Shown here: positions 23,154-30,543 of the stretch, one piece after another
How positions within the stretch are numbered: position 1 is the stretch's first letter
Layout of the letters: every line of letters starts with the position of its first letter
Assembly: GCF_003060885.1 (NCBI RefSeq)
Contig: NZ_QAIG01000004.1
Location: 1 to 34,060, forward strand
DNA: 34,060 nucleotides
Origin: Pseudomonas sp. HMWF032
GTDB taxonomy: Bacteria; Pseudomonadota; Gammaproteobacteria; Pseudomonadales; Pseudomonadaceae
Reading direction: 5' to 3'
Made by a program: the position numbers and the translations under genes
The notes under the pieces: generated by a model
What the model was told of the DNA's origin: nothing
The model's input: only the letters and a program-made list of their open reading frames with translations
Database searches by the model: none

Positions 23154-24305
23154 ATGCGTGTGCTGTGGGGCGTGTTCGGCTTTTTGATCTGCCTAGAAGT
23201 GGGTGCCAGCGGCCGTTACCTGACGTGGATTGATGATCAGGGTGGTGTGCACAACACCTTTGTGGGTGCCCCTTATGTGGCTCACCAGCGTTCAGCTGCC
23301 AGCACAATTCAACGCAGTGATCAGGCACGCTTGCGTGATGATGTGACTTCGGGCGGCTGGCCGGGCGAGAAGAGTGCTGGAGAGAGCAAGCGGCGCTATT
23401 TCACCTGGGTCGATGCCAGCGGCAACCTGCAGAACAGTTTTTACGCTGGCCAGCAGGTTCAGGCCGGTGGCGATGAGGTGCTGCTGGGTACAGGTGAGCG
23501 TTCCAGTGTCTATATCAACTCGGATGTGCTGGAGGGGCGCGATTTTGCGCGGGATGAGCAGGATGGTCGCTACTTCACCTGGGTCGATGAGCAGGGGCGC
23601 ATGCGCAACTCCAAGGTGCCGCCTAAGGACGTCAAAGCGCCAACACCTACCTTGCACAATGTGCCGCTGAATCAGGGGCGAGAAGTGACCTTCGACGTCA
23701 AACCCCATAGCCTTCCGGGGTTGGACGGGCAACCAACGGCGGCTATGCAGGCCCTGCTGGCGGGAACCGAGGCCGAAAGTGAAGGGCGCTATCAGGCACT
23801 GCTCGAACGTTGCTGCGGGCAGTTGAGCGAGGATGATTTCACCCCGCTTAGCGCCGACGAGCCACGCTATGAGGAGTTGAATCGTTTTTCCCCGAGCCTG
23901 GACTTCCCTATGGGCAAGAGTTATTACGCCGCCTTGAAGCTGCCGCGTTCGCAGTATGACTTTGGCCTGCGCATTCGCAGTTTTGCCAACAAGAAGGTGG
24001 CTTATCCCTCTTTGCTGTTCCTTGACCAGGCTAAGCAGCCAACCCGTCTGGTCAGTGATGCGGTGTATCAGTTGCATGCTGAAACCTGGTACCGCTATGC
24101 CTTTATCGAGGGTACGGTGCCGGTGAGGGCTGCGGCAGGTGAGCACTATGTATTGCTGCTGACCACGGATGAGGATCGCAGTCTGCAGACCCTGGACAAC
24201 AAACCGTTCAAGCGTCCTTTGCAGGCCTTGGCGTTGGATGAGGCAGGTATGCAGAGTCATGCCCACAGTGATGAGGGTGCGTTTGAGCTGGCCATTGTGC
24301 GCTGA
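23154..24305 (+). CDS. Periplasmic protein with three RY(F/L)TW(V/I)D repeats and MalM-like C-terminal domain (FilE-like)
   Basis: Exported protein of 383 residues. After a signal peptide (about 1-19) come three repeats of RY(F/L)TW(V/I)DxxGxxxN(S/T), at residues 21-35, 81-95 and 139-153, spaced 58-60 residues. They resemble the DUF4124 motif YxWxDxxGxxxxS. The C-terminal part (about 215-383) has a vicinal pair Cys220-Cys221, then the pattern FSPSLDFPMGKSYYAALKLP and a beta-rich remainder, resembling MalM, the periplasmic protein of maltose operons. I recall similar architecture in proteins annotated FilE in Acinetobacter, but could not check it. Cys13 is not in a lipobox. It is the last gene of the five-gene run and is followed by a terminator. 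Function unknown; a periplasmic adaptor or wall-associated part is a guess. Confidence 0.78.
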   Translation: MRVLWGVFGFLICLEVGASGRYLTWIDDQGGVHNTFVGAPYVAHQRSAASTIQRSDQARLRDDVTSGGWPGEKSAGESKRRYFTWVDASGNLQNSFYAGQQVQAGGDEVLLGTGERSSVYINSDVLEGRDFARDEQDGRYFTWVDEQGRMRNSKVPPKDVKAPTPTLHNVPLNQGREVTFDVKPHSLPGLDGQPTAAMQALLAGTEAESEGRYQALLERCCGQLSEDDFTPLSADEPRYEELNRFSPSLDFPMGKSYYAALKLPRSQYDFGLRIRSFANKKVAYPSLLFLDQAKQPTRLVSDAVYQLHAETWYRYAFIEGTVPVRAAAGEHYVLLLTTDEDRSLQTLDNKPFKRPLQALALDEAGMQSHAHSDEGAFELAIVR

Positions 24306-24320
24306 ACAAGCCAAACAACC

Positions 24321-24360
24321 GCCATAAAAAAGCCCGGATAATTCCGGGCTTTTTTATGGC
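24321..24360. terminator. Bidirectional terminator between the envelope cluster and the ATP-grasp operon
   Basis: Perfect 18-bp inverted repeat (24321-24338 / 24343-24360) with loop TAAT, core AGCCCGGA/TCCGGGCT, flanked by A6 and T6. It serves both convergent operons. Confidence 0.95.
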
Positions 24361-24371
24361 GTACCAGAGAC

Positions 24372-25358
24372 TTATATCTGGGCGATTGATACGTGACCGA
24401 AAAGCTCTTGCGAGAAACGTACACGCTCCTCGGCTGTTTCCACGATGCCTTTCTTGGCCAACTCGGCCAGGCGCGCTTCGACAGCGTGGGCGCGGTGGGT
24501 GAGGCCGCAGTCGTTGGCGATCTGGATGTTCAGGCCGGGGCGGGCGTTGAGTTCGAGAATCAACGGCCCCTTGTCCTGATCCAGCACCATGTCCACGCCG
24601 ATATAGCCCAGGCCGCACAGCTCATAGCAGCCGGCGGCGAGTGTCATGAAGCCATCCCAGTTTGGCAGTTGTACGCCGTCCACCGCATTGGTGGTGTCCG
24701 GGTGCTTGCTGATCTTGTTGTTCAACCAGGTGCCGCGCAGGGTCACGCCGGTGGCCAGATCCACACCCACGCCGATGGCGCCCTGGTGCAGGTTGGCTTT
24801 ACCGCCGGATTGGCGGGTGGGCAGGCGCAGCATGGCCATGACTGGGTAGCCCATCAGTACGATGATGCGGATGTCCGGCACGCCTTCATAGCTGATGCTT
24901 TTGAAGATTTGGTCCGGGGTGACGCGGTATTCGATGAGGGCACGATCACGGTGGCCGCCGAGGGAGTAGAGGCCGGTGAGGATGCTGGAGATCTGATGCT
25001 CGATCTCCTCATGGCTGATGATCTTGCCCGAGACGGTTTTATACTTCTCCTCGAAGCGATCCGCGATCACCAGAATGCCGTCACCGCCAGCGCCTTGCGC
25101 TGGCTTGACCACGAAATCCGGACGGTCGCCGATGATCGTGCGCAGGTTGTCGATGCCTTTTTCGGTGTCGATGATGCCGTACATCTCCGGCACATCGATA
25201 CCGGCTTCGATGGCGCGCATCTTGGTGATGATCTTGTCATCCACAATCGGGTACAGGTGCCGTTTGTTGTATTTCAGCACGTAGTCCGCATTGCGCCGGT
25301 TGATGCCCATGATGCCTTTGGCTTCAAGGGCTTTCCACGTCTTGATCAGACCGAACAT
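24372..25358 (-). CDS. RimK-like ATP-grasp ligase (alpha-L-glutamate ligase-related, TIGR02291 type)
   Basis: Cytoplasmic ATP-grasp enzyme of 328 residues, predicted to form an amide bond between a carboxylate and an amine at the cost of ATP. Visible motifs are the phosphate-binding VVKPAQGAGGDGI (about 103-115), the GVPDIRIIVLMGYPV strand pair (about 178-192), and the metal/nucleotide motif LILELNARPGL (about 266-276). Family members carry the name alpha-L-glutamate ligase-like, but glutamate transfer has not been shown for this type as far as I know. AAGGA stands 8 bases before the ATG. It is the last of three genes with gaps of 5 and 4 bases, together with a membrane transglutaminase homologue and a protease. 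Confidence 0.9.
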   Translation of the reverse strand: MFGLIKTWKALEAKGIMGINRRNADYVLKYNKRHLYPIVDDKIITKMRAIEAGIDVPEMYGIIDTEKGIDNLRTIIGDRPDFVVKPAQGAGGDGILVIADRFEEKYKTVSGKIISHEEIEHQISSILTGLYSLGGHRDRALIEYRVTPDQIFKSISYEGVPDIRIIVLMGYPVMAMLRLPTRQSGGKANLHQGAIGVGVDLATGVTLRGTWLNNKISKHPDTTNAVDGVQLPNWDGFMTLAAGCYELCGLGYIGVDMVLDQDKGPLILELNARPGLNIQIANDCGLTHRAHAVEARLAELAKKGIVETAEERVRFSQELFGHVSIAQI

Positions 25359-25362
25359 GGCA

Positions 25363-26889
25363 TTAGTCCTTGAGGAAGGCTTTGAAGCGGAACAGTTCGG
25401 TCAGGCGGTAGCCGCGGTAGCGACCCATTGCCAGCATGAAGCCCACCAGAATCATCAGCACGGCCGGGAAGGTGAACACGAAGTAGTTCAGTTCCGGCAC
25501 GCTCATCAGCAGGTGCGCGAGGGTGGCGGCGAACAGTGTCCCGATGGCGACTTTGAAGGCATGGCCACCGCCACGTTCTTCCCAGGTAATCGACAGGCGT
25601 TCGATGGTCATGGTCAGAATCACCATTGGGAACAGCGCGACCGACAGGCCGCGCTCCAGGCCGAGTTTATGGCTGAACAGGCTGATCACAGCAATCAGCA
25701 CCACCACGAAGGTCAGGACCACCGACAGTCGCGGCAGCATCTGTAATTTCAGGTGTTCAAGGTAGGAACGCAGTGACAGGCCAAGCGCGGTAATCACGGT
25801 AAACAGCACGATGCCGAAGCCCAGCTGTGTCTCGCGGAAGGCCAGGGCGATCAGTACCGGGGTGAAGGTGCCGAGTGTCTGCAAACCGCCGAGGTTACGC
25901 AGGATCAGGATCACCAGCACGCCAATCGGAATCATCACCATGATCATGAAGGTTTGCTGGGTCTGCAGTGGCAGGCCGTACAAACTGTATTCAAGGAAGT
26001 CGGCGTCGGTGTTTTCGTCTGTCAGCTTGGCCAGACGGATGGCGTTCATCTCGCTGTTGTTTAGGCTGAAGCTGACCTGTGCCTGCTTGCCACCTTCCAG
26101 GCTGACCAGGTTGTCATCGCCGATCCACCAGACCAGGCGGTCAGCTGGCAGACCCTGCTCGCCGCTTTCTGGGTTGAAGTACAGCCATTTCTCGCCGTTG
26201 AAGCTGCGCAGCCACAATTCCGGGCTCTGCTGGATTTCGGCAGCCAGGCGAATGGTGTGCACACGCTCCATCGGCACGTGGGCGATGGACAGCAGCAGTT
26301 CGATGACTTTGGCTTTGTTCGGAGTCGACGCATCGCCGCTCAGCAGCAGTTTGACGTTGTCGTCATTGCTGTTGTTAACGCGCTTGATGGTTTCGCTGAT
26401 AAAGGTCTCGACGTCCGCAGAGTGCTGGCGGATCGGCGCCAGAAGCGCTTCGGCAGCAATCTTCTCAACCCCCTCGACCGGAATACTGTCGCGGAAGATC
26501 GGCCCCTTAGCCTTGGCCTGTTCACCGCTGTAGCGCTTGGTCAGTACCAGGCGATAGTAGAGGGTTTGCTTGCCGCTGGCGCGCCGGGCGGACCAGGTGA
26601 CTTTGCGGTTGCCATCGGCGCGGTTGATGCTCACACCGTAGTTGTTGGAGATAAAGCTCTCATTAAGGCTGACGTAATCCTGGGCCAGCGGCGGTACAAA
26701 CATCTGCAGTTTGACCGGCTCGCGTGGGTTGGCCTGGAATTCGACCTTGGCGTCGATGTTCCACAGGTCGTCAGTCTCATCTTCAGTCATCGGGATGCCG
26801 AGGATAAAGATCTGATAAGCCGTAATCAGAACGCCCAGGCTCACGAGGAGTATGACCAGGACTTTCAGATGGAGGGTAAGAGAGCGCAT
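25363..26889 (-). CDS. Inactive transglutaminase-like domain fused to a multi-pass membrane domain (7TM_transglut type)
   Basis: Inner-membrane protein of 508 residues. One helix at about 8-31 is followed by a periplasmic region (about 32-320), whose second half has the transglutaminase-like fold (ARRVHTIRLAAEIQ.., LWLRSFNGEKWLYFNPESGE). It lacks a clear Cys-His-Asp triad; there is no cysteine in the chain that I can find, hence inactive transglutaminase. A run of hydrophobic segments (about 328-490: MIMVMIPIGVLVILILRNL, FGIVLFTVITALGL, VVLTFVVVLIAVISLF and others) makes up the 7TM part. The fusion is a recognised family that occurs with ATP-grasp ligases and aspartyl-type proteases. It may present or bind the ligase product in the periplasm. 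It is cotranscribed with both neighbours. Confidence 0.88.
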   Translation of the reverse strand: MRSLTLHLKVLVILLVSLGVLITAYQIFILGIPMTEDETDDLWNIDAKVEFQANPREPVKLQMFVPPLAQDYVSLNESFISNNYGVSINRADGNRKVTWSARRASGKQTLYYRLVLTKRYSGEQAKAKGPIFRDSIPVEGVEKIAAEALLAPIRQHSADVETFISETIKRVNNSNDDNVKLLLSGDASTPNKAKVIELLLSIAHVPMERVHTIRLAAEIQQSPELWLRSFNGEKWLYFNPESGEQGLPADRLVWWIGDDNLVSLEGGKQAQVSFSLNNSEMNAIRLAKLTDENTDADFLEYSLYGLPLQTQQTFMIMVMIPIGVLVILILRNLGGLQTLGTFTPVLIALAFRETQLGFGIVLFTVITALGLSLRSYLEHLKLQMLPRLSVVLTFVVVLIAVISLFSHKLGLERGLSVALFPMVILTMTIERLSITWEERGGGHAFKVAIGTLFAATLAHLLMSVPELNYFVFTFPAVLMILVGFMLAMGRYRGYRLTELFRFKAFLKD

Positions 26890-26894
26890 GGGAA

Positions 26895-27431
26895 TTACTC
26901 GCCAGGGTTTGCGTCAGGGGTGCAAGCAGGCTTGCCTGCTGCGTATTTAAGACTCGGGTCGACCAGGGCCGAAAAGCGCTTGAGTGCTTCTGAGCCTATC
27001 AACAACGGGTATTGGAATGCACTGCGGTCGGTCAAGTTCACTTCAATTGTGCGCAGGCTATGGCCCATGCAGACATCCATCTCGATCACTGGGCGCGCCG
27101 TGTAGGTTTTTTCTTCCTCTGGATCATAGTCGCCTGCGCGCCGTTTGATCTTGCTGATCCGTGCCAGTGGGCGCTCGATCGGGCTGGTGTGGGCTTCGTC
27201 GATGGCCAGGTAGAAACGCACCCAGGTTTCCCCGTCGCGCTTGAAACGTTTGATGTCGCGGGCGCTGAGCGAGGCGGTCTTGGCACCAGTGTCGAGTTTG
27301 GCGGCCAGCTTCAGATCGAGGTCGAACAGGCGGACGTATTCATTAAGCCCATAGACTGTCTTTCCCGCGGCAAGACCCAGGCCGGGTACAACGAGCAGGC
27401 ATAGCAACAGAAGGAAGGGCTTTAGTGTCAT
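26895..27431 (-). CDS. Retropepsin-like / RimB-type putative protease (Zn_protease family PF05618), exported
   Basis: Protein of 178 residues with a clear signal peptide (MTLKPFLLLLCLLVVPG, cleavage near residue 22), hence periplasmic. The family is annotated as ATP-dependent zinc protease, but the motif KLDTGAKTASLSA (about 44-56), with Asp-Thr-Gly, and LLIGSEAL near 150 are those of a retropepsin-like aspartic protease. The start at 27431 is preferred to the in-frame ATG at 27473 because the signal peptide begins there and CAGGA lies about 5 bases upstream. It heads the three-gene operon with the inactive transglutaminase and the ATP-grasp ligase. In such systems it is thought to trim or remove what the ligase adds. 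Confidence 0.88.
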   Translation of the reverse strand: MTLKPFLLLLCLLVVPGLGLAAGKTVYGLNEYVRLFDLDLKLAAKLDTGAKTASLSARDIKRFKRDGETWVRFYLAIDEAHTSPIERPLARISKIKRRAGDYDPEEEKTYTARPVIEMDVCMGHSLRTIEVNLTDRSAFQYPLLIGSEALKRFSALVDPSLKYAAGKPACTPDANPGE

Positions 27432-27649
27432 AAGTCCTGTGGCATGGTGTCTGGAAATAAAGAAAACATCCATGTGCCTGCCTGGCGATTGGCAGGTCTG
27501 CTTTGGGAGTCTAGCAGGCGCTCGAGAATTCCTCTTCGATCACCAGCCGGTGCGCATTCTAACATGGCATTTTTCAGTCCGGACAGGCGCTTATGGGCGT
27601 TTGTGCAAGTAAGGTCGCATTCTTGCGTGACTAAAGTCCCTGCAAACAC

Positions 27650-27657
27650 TGTCGACA
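27650..27657. promoter_or_regulatory. Putative GntR operator 1, TGTCGACA
   Basis: Palindrome in the context ACTGTCGACAATTT. It fits the GT-N(2)-AC core of FadR-subfamily operators. It lies upstream of the -35 element of the GntR-prp promoter. Confidence 0.65.
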
Positions 27658-27672
27658 ATTTCCTTTATTTGT

Positions 27673-27701
27673 TTGACAGGTATTGGCTTCGGGCGTAGTT
27701 T
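27673..27701 (+). promoter_or_regulatory. Candidate promoter of the GntR-prpBC-acnD-prpF operon
   Basis: Perfect TTGACA at 27673-27678, 17-base spacer, then TAGTTT at 27696-27701 (3 of 6). A start near 27708 would put the second operator about 15-22 bases downstream, just ahead of the GntR ATG. Confidence 0.5.
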
Positions 27702-27722
27702 TCCGGCACTTAATTTAAATAG

Positions 27723-27730
27723 TGTCGACA
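27723..27730. promoter_or_regulatory. Putative GntR operator 2, TGTCGACA
   Basis: Second copy, in the context AGTGTCGACAATAT, 73 bases from the first (centre to centre) and two bases before the GntR start codon. The shared ten bases TGTCGACAAT are unlikely to recur here by chance. Confidence 0.65.
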
Positions 27731-27732
27731 AT

Positions 27733-28470
27733 ATGCTGAGTGCCACTGAGTCGCTTGAGACGTATCAGGAAGATTCTGAAACGCTTTCCGAACAGGTTTT
27801 TCGGCTTATTCAGGCGGCCATCGTCAAGGGCGAGATTGCCCCGGGCAGCAAGATTTCCGAGCCTGAACTGGCGCGTACCTATGGCATCAGTCGGGGGCCG
27901 CTGCGTGAGGCGATTCACCGCCTGGAAGGCCAGCGCCTGCTGGTGCGCATCCCCCATGTGGGCGCGCGTGTGGTGTCGCTTAGCCATGCCGAGTTGATCG
28001 AGCTCTATGAAATTCGCGAGTCCCTGGAGGGCATGGCCTGCCGTTTAGCCGCCGAGCGCATGACCCAGGCCGAGATCGACGAGTTACGCCAGGTGCTGGA
28101 CCTGCATGAGCAGGACGCAGCCTTCAAGGCAGGCGTCGGCTACTACCAGCAGGAGGGCGACTTCGACTTCCATTACCGGATCATCCAGGGCAGCGGTAAC
28201 AAGACCCTGACCCAGATGCTCTGTGGCGAGCTGTATCAGTTGGTGCGCATGTACCGCCTGCAGTTCTCTGCAACGCCCAATCGGCCGCGTCAGGCCTTTG
28301 CGGAACACCACCGTATTCTCGATGCCATCGCCGACCGAGACGGCGAGCTGGCCGAGTTGCTGATGCGTCGTCATATCGGTGCGTCAAAACGCAATATCGA
28401 GCGCCATTTCTCCAGCTGCATGGGGGTGAGCGCACACACCAAGACAGCCAAACCACGAGGTGAGTCATGA
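27733..28470 (+). CDS. GntR-family (FadR subfamily, FCD domain) regulator of the methylcitrate operon
   Basis: Regulator of 245 residues. The N-terminal winged helix (about 17-82) has [21 protein letters not shown], the GntR recognition region. The C-terminal FCD domain (about 90-215) is an all-helical ligand-binding bundle with metal/ligand residues in FDFHYRI and AEHHRIL. It probably represses the prp genes and releases DNA with methylcitrate or methylisocitrate, as proposed for prp-linked GntR proteins. The start at 27733 is preferred to the upstream in-frame codon at 27673 because the latter would overlap the promoter. The last four bases overlap prpB (ATGA), so regulator and pathway are on one transcript, and two palindromes flank its promoter, pointing to autoregulation. 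Confidence 0.9.
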   Translation: MLSATESLETYQEDSETLSEQVFRLIQAAIVKGEIAPGSKISEPELARTYGISRGPLREAIHRLEGQRLLVRIPHVGARVVSLSHAELIELYEIRESLEGMACRLAAERMTQAEIDELRQVLDLHEQDAAFKAGVGYYQQEGDFDFHYRIIQGSGNKTLTQMLCGELYQLVRMYRLQFSATPNRPRQAFAEHHRILDAIADRDGELAELLMRRHIGASKRNIERHFSSCMGVSAHTKTAKPRGES

Positions 28471-29351
28471 GTCAGCTTTCCCCCGGCCAGCGTTTCCGTC
28501 AGGCGCTTGCTACCGAGTCGCCCCTGCAGGTGATCGGTGCGATCAATGCCAACCATGCCTTGCTGGCCAAGCGCGCAGGTTTCAAGGCTATCTACCTGTC
28601 CGGTGGCGGTGTGGCCGCAGGCTCCCTTGGCTTGCCTGACCTGGGTATCAACACCCTGGATGACGTGCTCACCGATGTGCGTCGTATCACCGATGTCTGC
28701 GACCTGCCGCTGCTGGTGGACATCGACACCGGCTTTGGCCCGAGCGCGTTCAATATCGAGCGCACCATCAAGACCCTGATCAAGGCCGGCGCAGCTGCCG
28801 CGCATATCGAAGATCAGGTGGGTGCCAAGCGTTGTGGGCACCGTCCGGGCAAGGAGATCGTCTCCTGCGAGGAAATGGTCGACCGTGTGCGCGCTGCCGC
28901 CGATGCCAAAACTGATCCTGATTTCTTCCTGATTGCCCGTACCGACGCGATTCAGGCCGAGGGTGTCGATGCTGCCATCGAGCGCTGCCTGCGTTACGTG
29001 GAGGCCGGTGCCGACGGCATCTTTGCCGAAGCGGCCTATGACCTGCCGACCTACAAGCGCTTCGTCGATGCGCTGAATGTTCCGGTACTGGCCAACATCA
29101 CCGAGTTCGGCGCCACGCCGTTGTTCACCCGCGACGAACTGGCCTCGGTGGGCGTGGCCATTCAGCTCTACCCGCTGTCGGCCTTCCGCGCCGCCAACAA
29201 GGCCGCAGAAAGTGTCTACACCTCGATCCGCCAGAACGGCCACCAGAAAGACGTGATCGAGCTGATGCAGACCCGCGCCGAACTCTATGACCGCATCGGC
29301 TACCACGCCTTCGAGCAGAAACTCGACGCCCTGTTTGCCGCAAAAAAATAA
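28467..29351 (+). CDS. prpB: 2-methylisocitrate lyase PrpB
   Basis: Splits 2-methylisocitrate into pyruvate and succinate, the last step of the methylcitrate cycle. The 294-residue product belongs to the isocitrate lyase/PEP mutase superfamily. It has the metal-binding [10 protein letters not shown] (about 84-93), EDQ near 115, and the catalytic loop [10 protein letters not shown] (about 121-130) with the active-site Cys. The short length, lacking the isocitrate lyase insertion, and the HRPGK variant indicate methylisocitrate lyase rather than AceA. The start overlaps the GntR stop by four bases; GAGG lies 7 bases upstream within that gene. Confidence 0.96.
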   Translation: MSQLSPGQRFRQALATESPLQVIGAINANHALLAKRAGFKAIYLSGGGVAAGSLGLPDLGINTLDDVLTDVRRITDVCDLPLLVDIDTGFGPSAFNIERTIKTLIKAGAAAAHIEDQVGAKRCGHRPGKEIVSCEEMVDRVRAAADAKTDPDFFLIARTDAIQAEGVDAAIERCLRYVEAGADGIFAEAAYDLPTYKRFVDALNVPVLANITEFGATPLFTRDELASVGVAIQLYPLSAFRAANKAAESVYTSIRQNGHQKDVIELMQTRAELYDRIGYHAFEQKLDALFAAKK

Positions 29352-29382
29352 CAACGCACCAACCGGATTTGAGGAGATAAGC

Positions 29383-30543
29383 ATGAGCGCAACCCCGGAA
29401 ACCACCCCAGGCTTCAAGCCGAAGAAATCCGTGGCCCTCTCTGGCACTGCTGCCGGTAACACCGCCCTGTGCACCGTGGGCCGCACCGGTAACGACCTGC
29501 ACTACCGTGGCTATGACGTGCTGGATTTTGCCAACCGCTGCGAGTTCGAGGAAATCGCCCACCTGCTGGTGCACGGCAAGCTGCCCAATGCCGCCGAACT
29601 GGCCGGCTACAAGGCCAAACTCAAGGCACTGCGGGGTTTGCCGGCGGCATTGAAGGTTGCGCTTGAACAATTGCCGCCGTCTGCTCACCCGATGGATGTG
29701 ATGCGCACGGCTGTGTCGGTACTGGGTTGCGTGTCGCCAGAAAAGGACGACCACAACCACCCCGGCGCTCGTGACATTGCCGACAAGCTGATGGCTTCGC
29801 TGGGTTCTGCGCTGCTCTATTGGTACCACTTCAGCCACAACGGCAAGCGCATTGACGTGGAAACTGACGACGATTCCATCGGCGGGCATTTCCTCCATCT
29901 GCTGCATGGCGTGAAGCCTCGTGAATCCTGGGTGCGTGCCATGCACACCTCGCTCAACCTGTATGCCGAGCACGAGTTCAACGCCTCCACCTTTACCTCG
30001 CGGGTGATCGCCGGTACCGGCTCGGACATGTACAGCTGCATCGCCGGCGGTATTGGTGCGCTGCGTGGCCCGAAACATGGCGGTGCCAACGAAGTGGCCT
30101 TCGAGGTGCAGAAACGCTACGACACCCCGGACGAGGCCGAGGCCGATATCCGCGCGCGGGTCGAGAAGAAGGAAGTGGTGATCGGCTTTGGTCACCCGGT
30201 TTACACCGTGGCGGACCCGCGCAACAAGGTGATCAAGGAAGTGGCCCGCGAGCTGTCTATCGAGCAGGGCAATATGAAGATGTACGACATCGCCGAGCGT
30301 CTGGAAACCATCATGTGGGACATCAAGAAGATGTTCCCCAACCTTGATTGGTTCAGCGCCGTCAGCTACCACATGATGGGCGTGCCCACCGCCATGTTCA
30401 CCCCGTTGTTCGTGATTGCGCGCACTTCCGGCTGGTCCAGCCATGTGATCGAGCAGCGCATCGACGGCAAGATCATTCGTCCGAGCGCCAACTACACAGG
30501 CCCTGAAGACCTGAAGTTTGTGCCGCTCAAGGACCGCACATAA
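29383..30543 (+). CDS. prpC: 2-methylcitrate synthase PrpC
   Basis: Condenses propionyl-CoA with oxaloacetate to 2-methylcitrate. The 386-residue product is a short (type I) citrate synthase with [13 protein letters not shown] near 228 (active-site His), [13 protein letters not shown] near 268 (second His and Arg) and the C-terminal catalytic Asp region LDWFSAVSY near 322. The start at 29383 is fixed by GAGGAG 6 bases upstream; the frame is open earlier, inside prpB, but that part is prpB coding sequence. It lies 31 bases after prpB and its stop overlaps the acnD start by one base. Confidence 0.96.
   Translation: MSATPETTPGFKPKKSVALSGTAAGNTALCTVGRTGNDLHYRGYDVLDFANRCEFEEIAHLLVHGKLPNAAELAGYKAKLKALRGLPAALKVALEQLPPSAHPMDVMRTAVSVLGCVSPEKDDHNHPGARDIADKLMASLGSALLYWYHFSHNGKRIDVETDDDSIGGHFLHLLHGVKPRESWVRAMHTSLNLYAEHEFNASTFTSRVIAGTGSDMYSCIAGGIGALRGPKHGGANEVAFEVQKRYDTPDEAEADIRARVEKKEVVIGFGHPVYTVADPRNKVIKEVARELSIEQGNMKMYDIAERLETIMWDIKKMFPNLDWFSAVSYHMMGVPTAMFTPLFVIARTSGWSSHVIEQRIDGKIIRPSANYTGPEDLKFVPLKDRT

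Larger units (their letters stand above)
27432..27732. other. Divergent spacer between the protease and GntR genes
   Basis: This stretch holds the promoters of both operons. The right half contains the TTGACA promoter and two TGTCGACA palindromes described separately. The left half shows no recognisable promoter or gene; an open frame of 84 codons at 27444-27698 has no ribosome binding site and an unlikely composition. Confidence 0.6.

Noticed and set aside
27444..27698. Open frame of 84 codons in the protease-GntR spacer
   Set aside because: No ribosome binding site, unusual composition, and it overlaps the GntR promoter and first operator.
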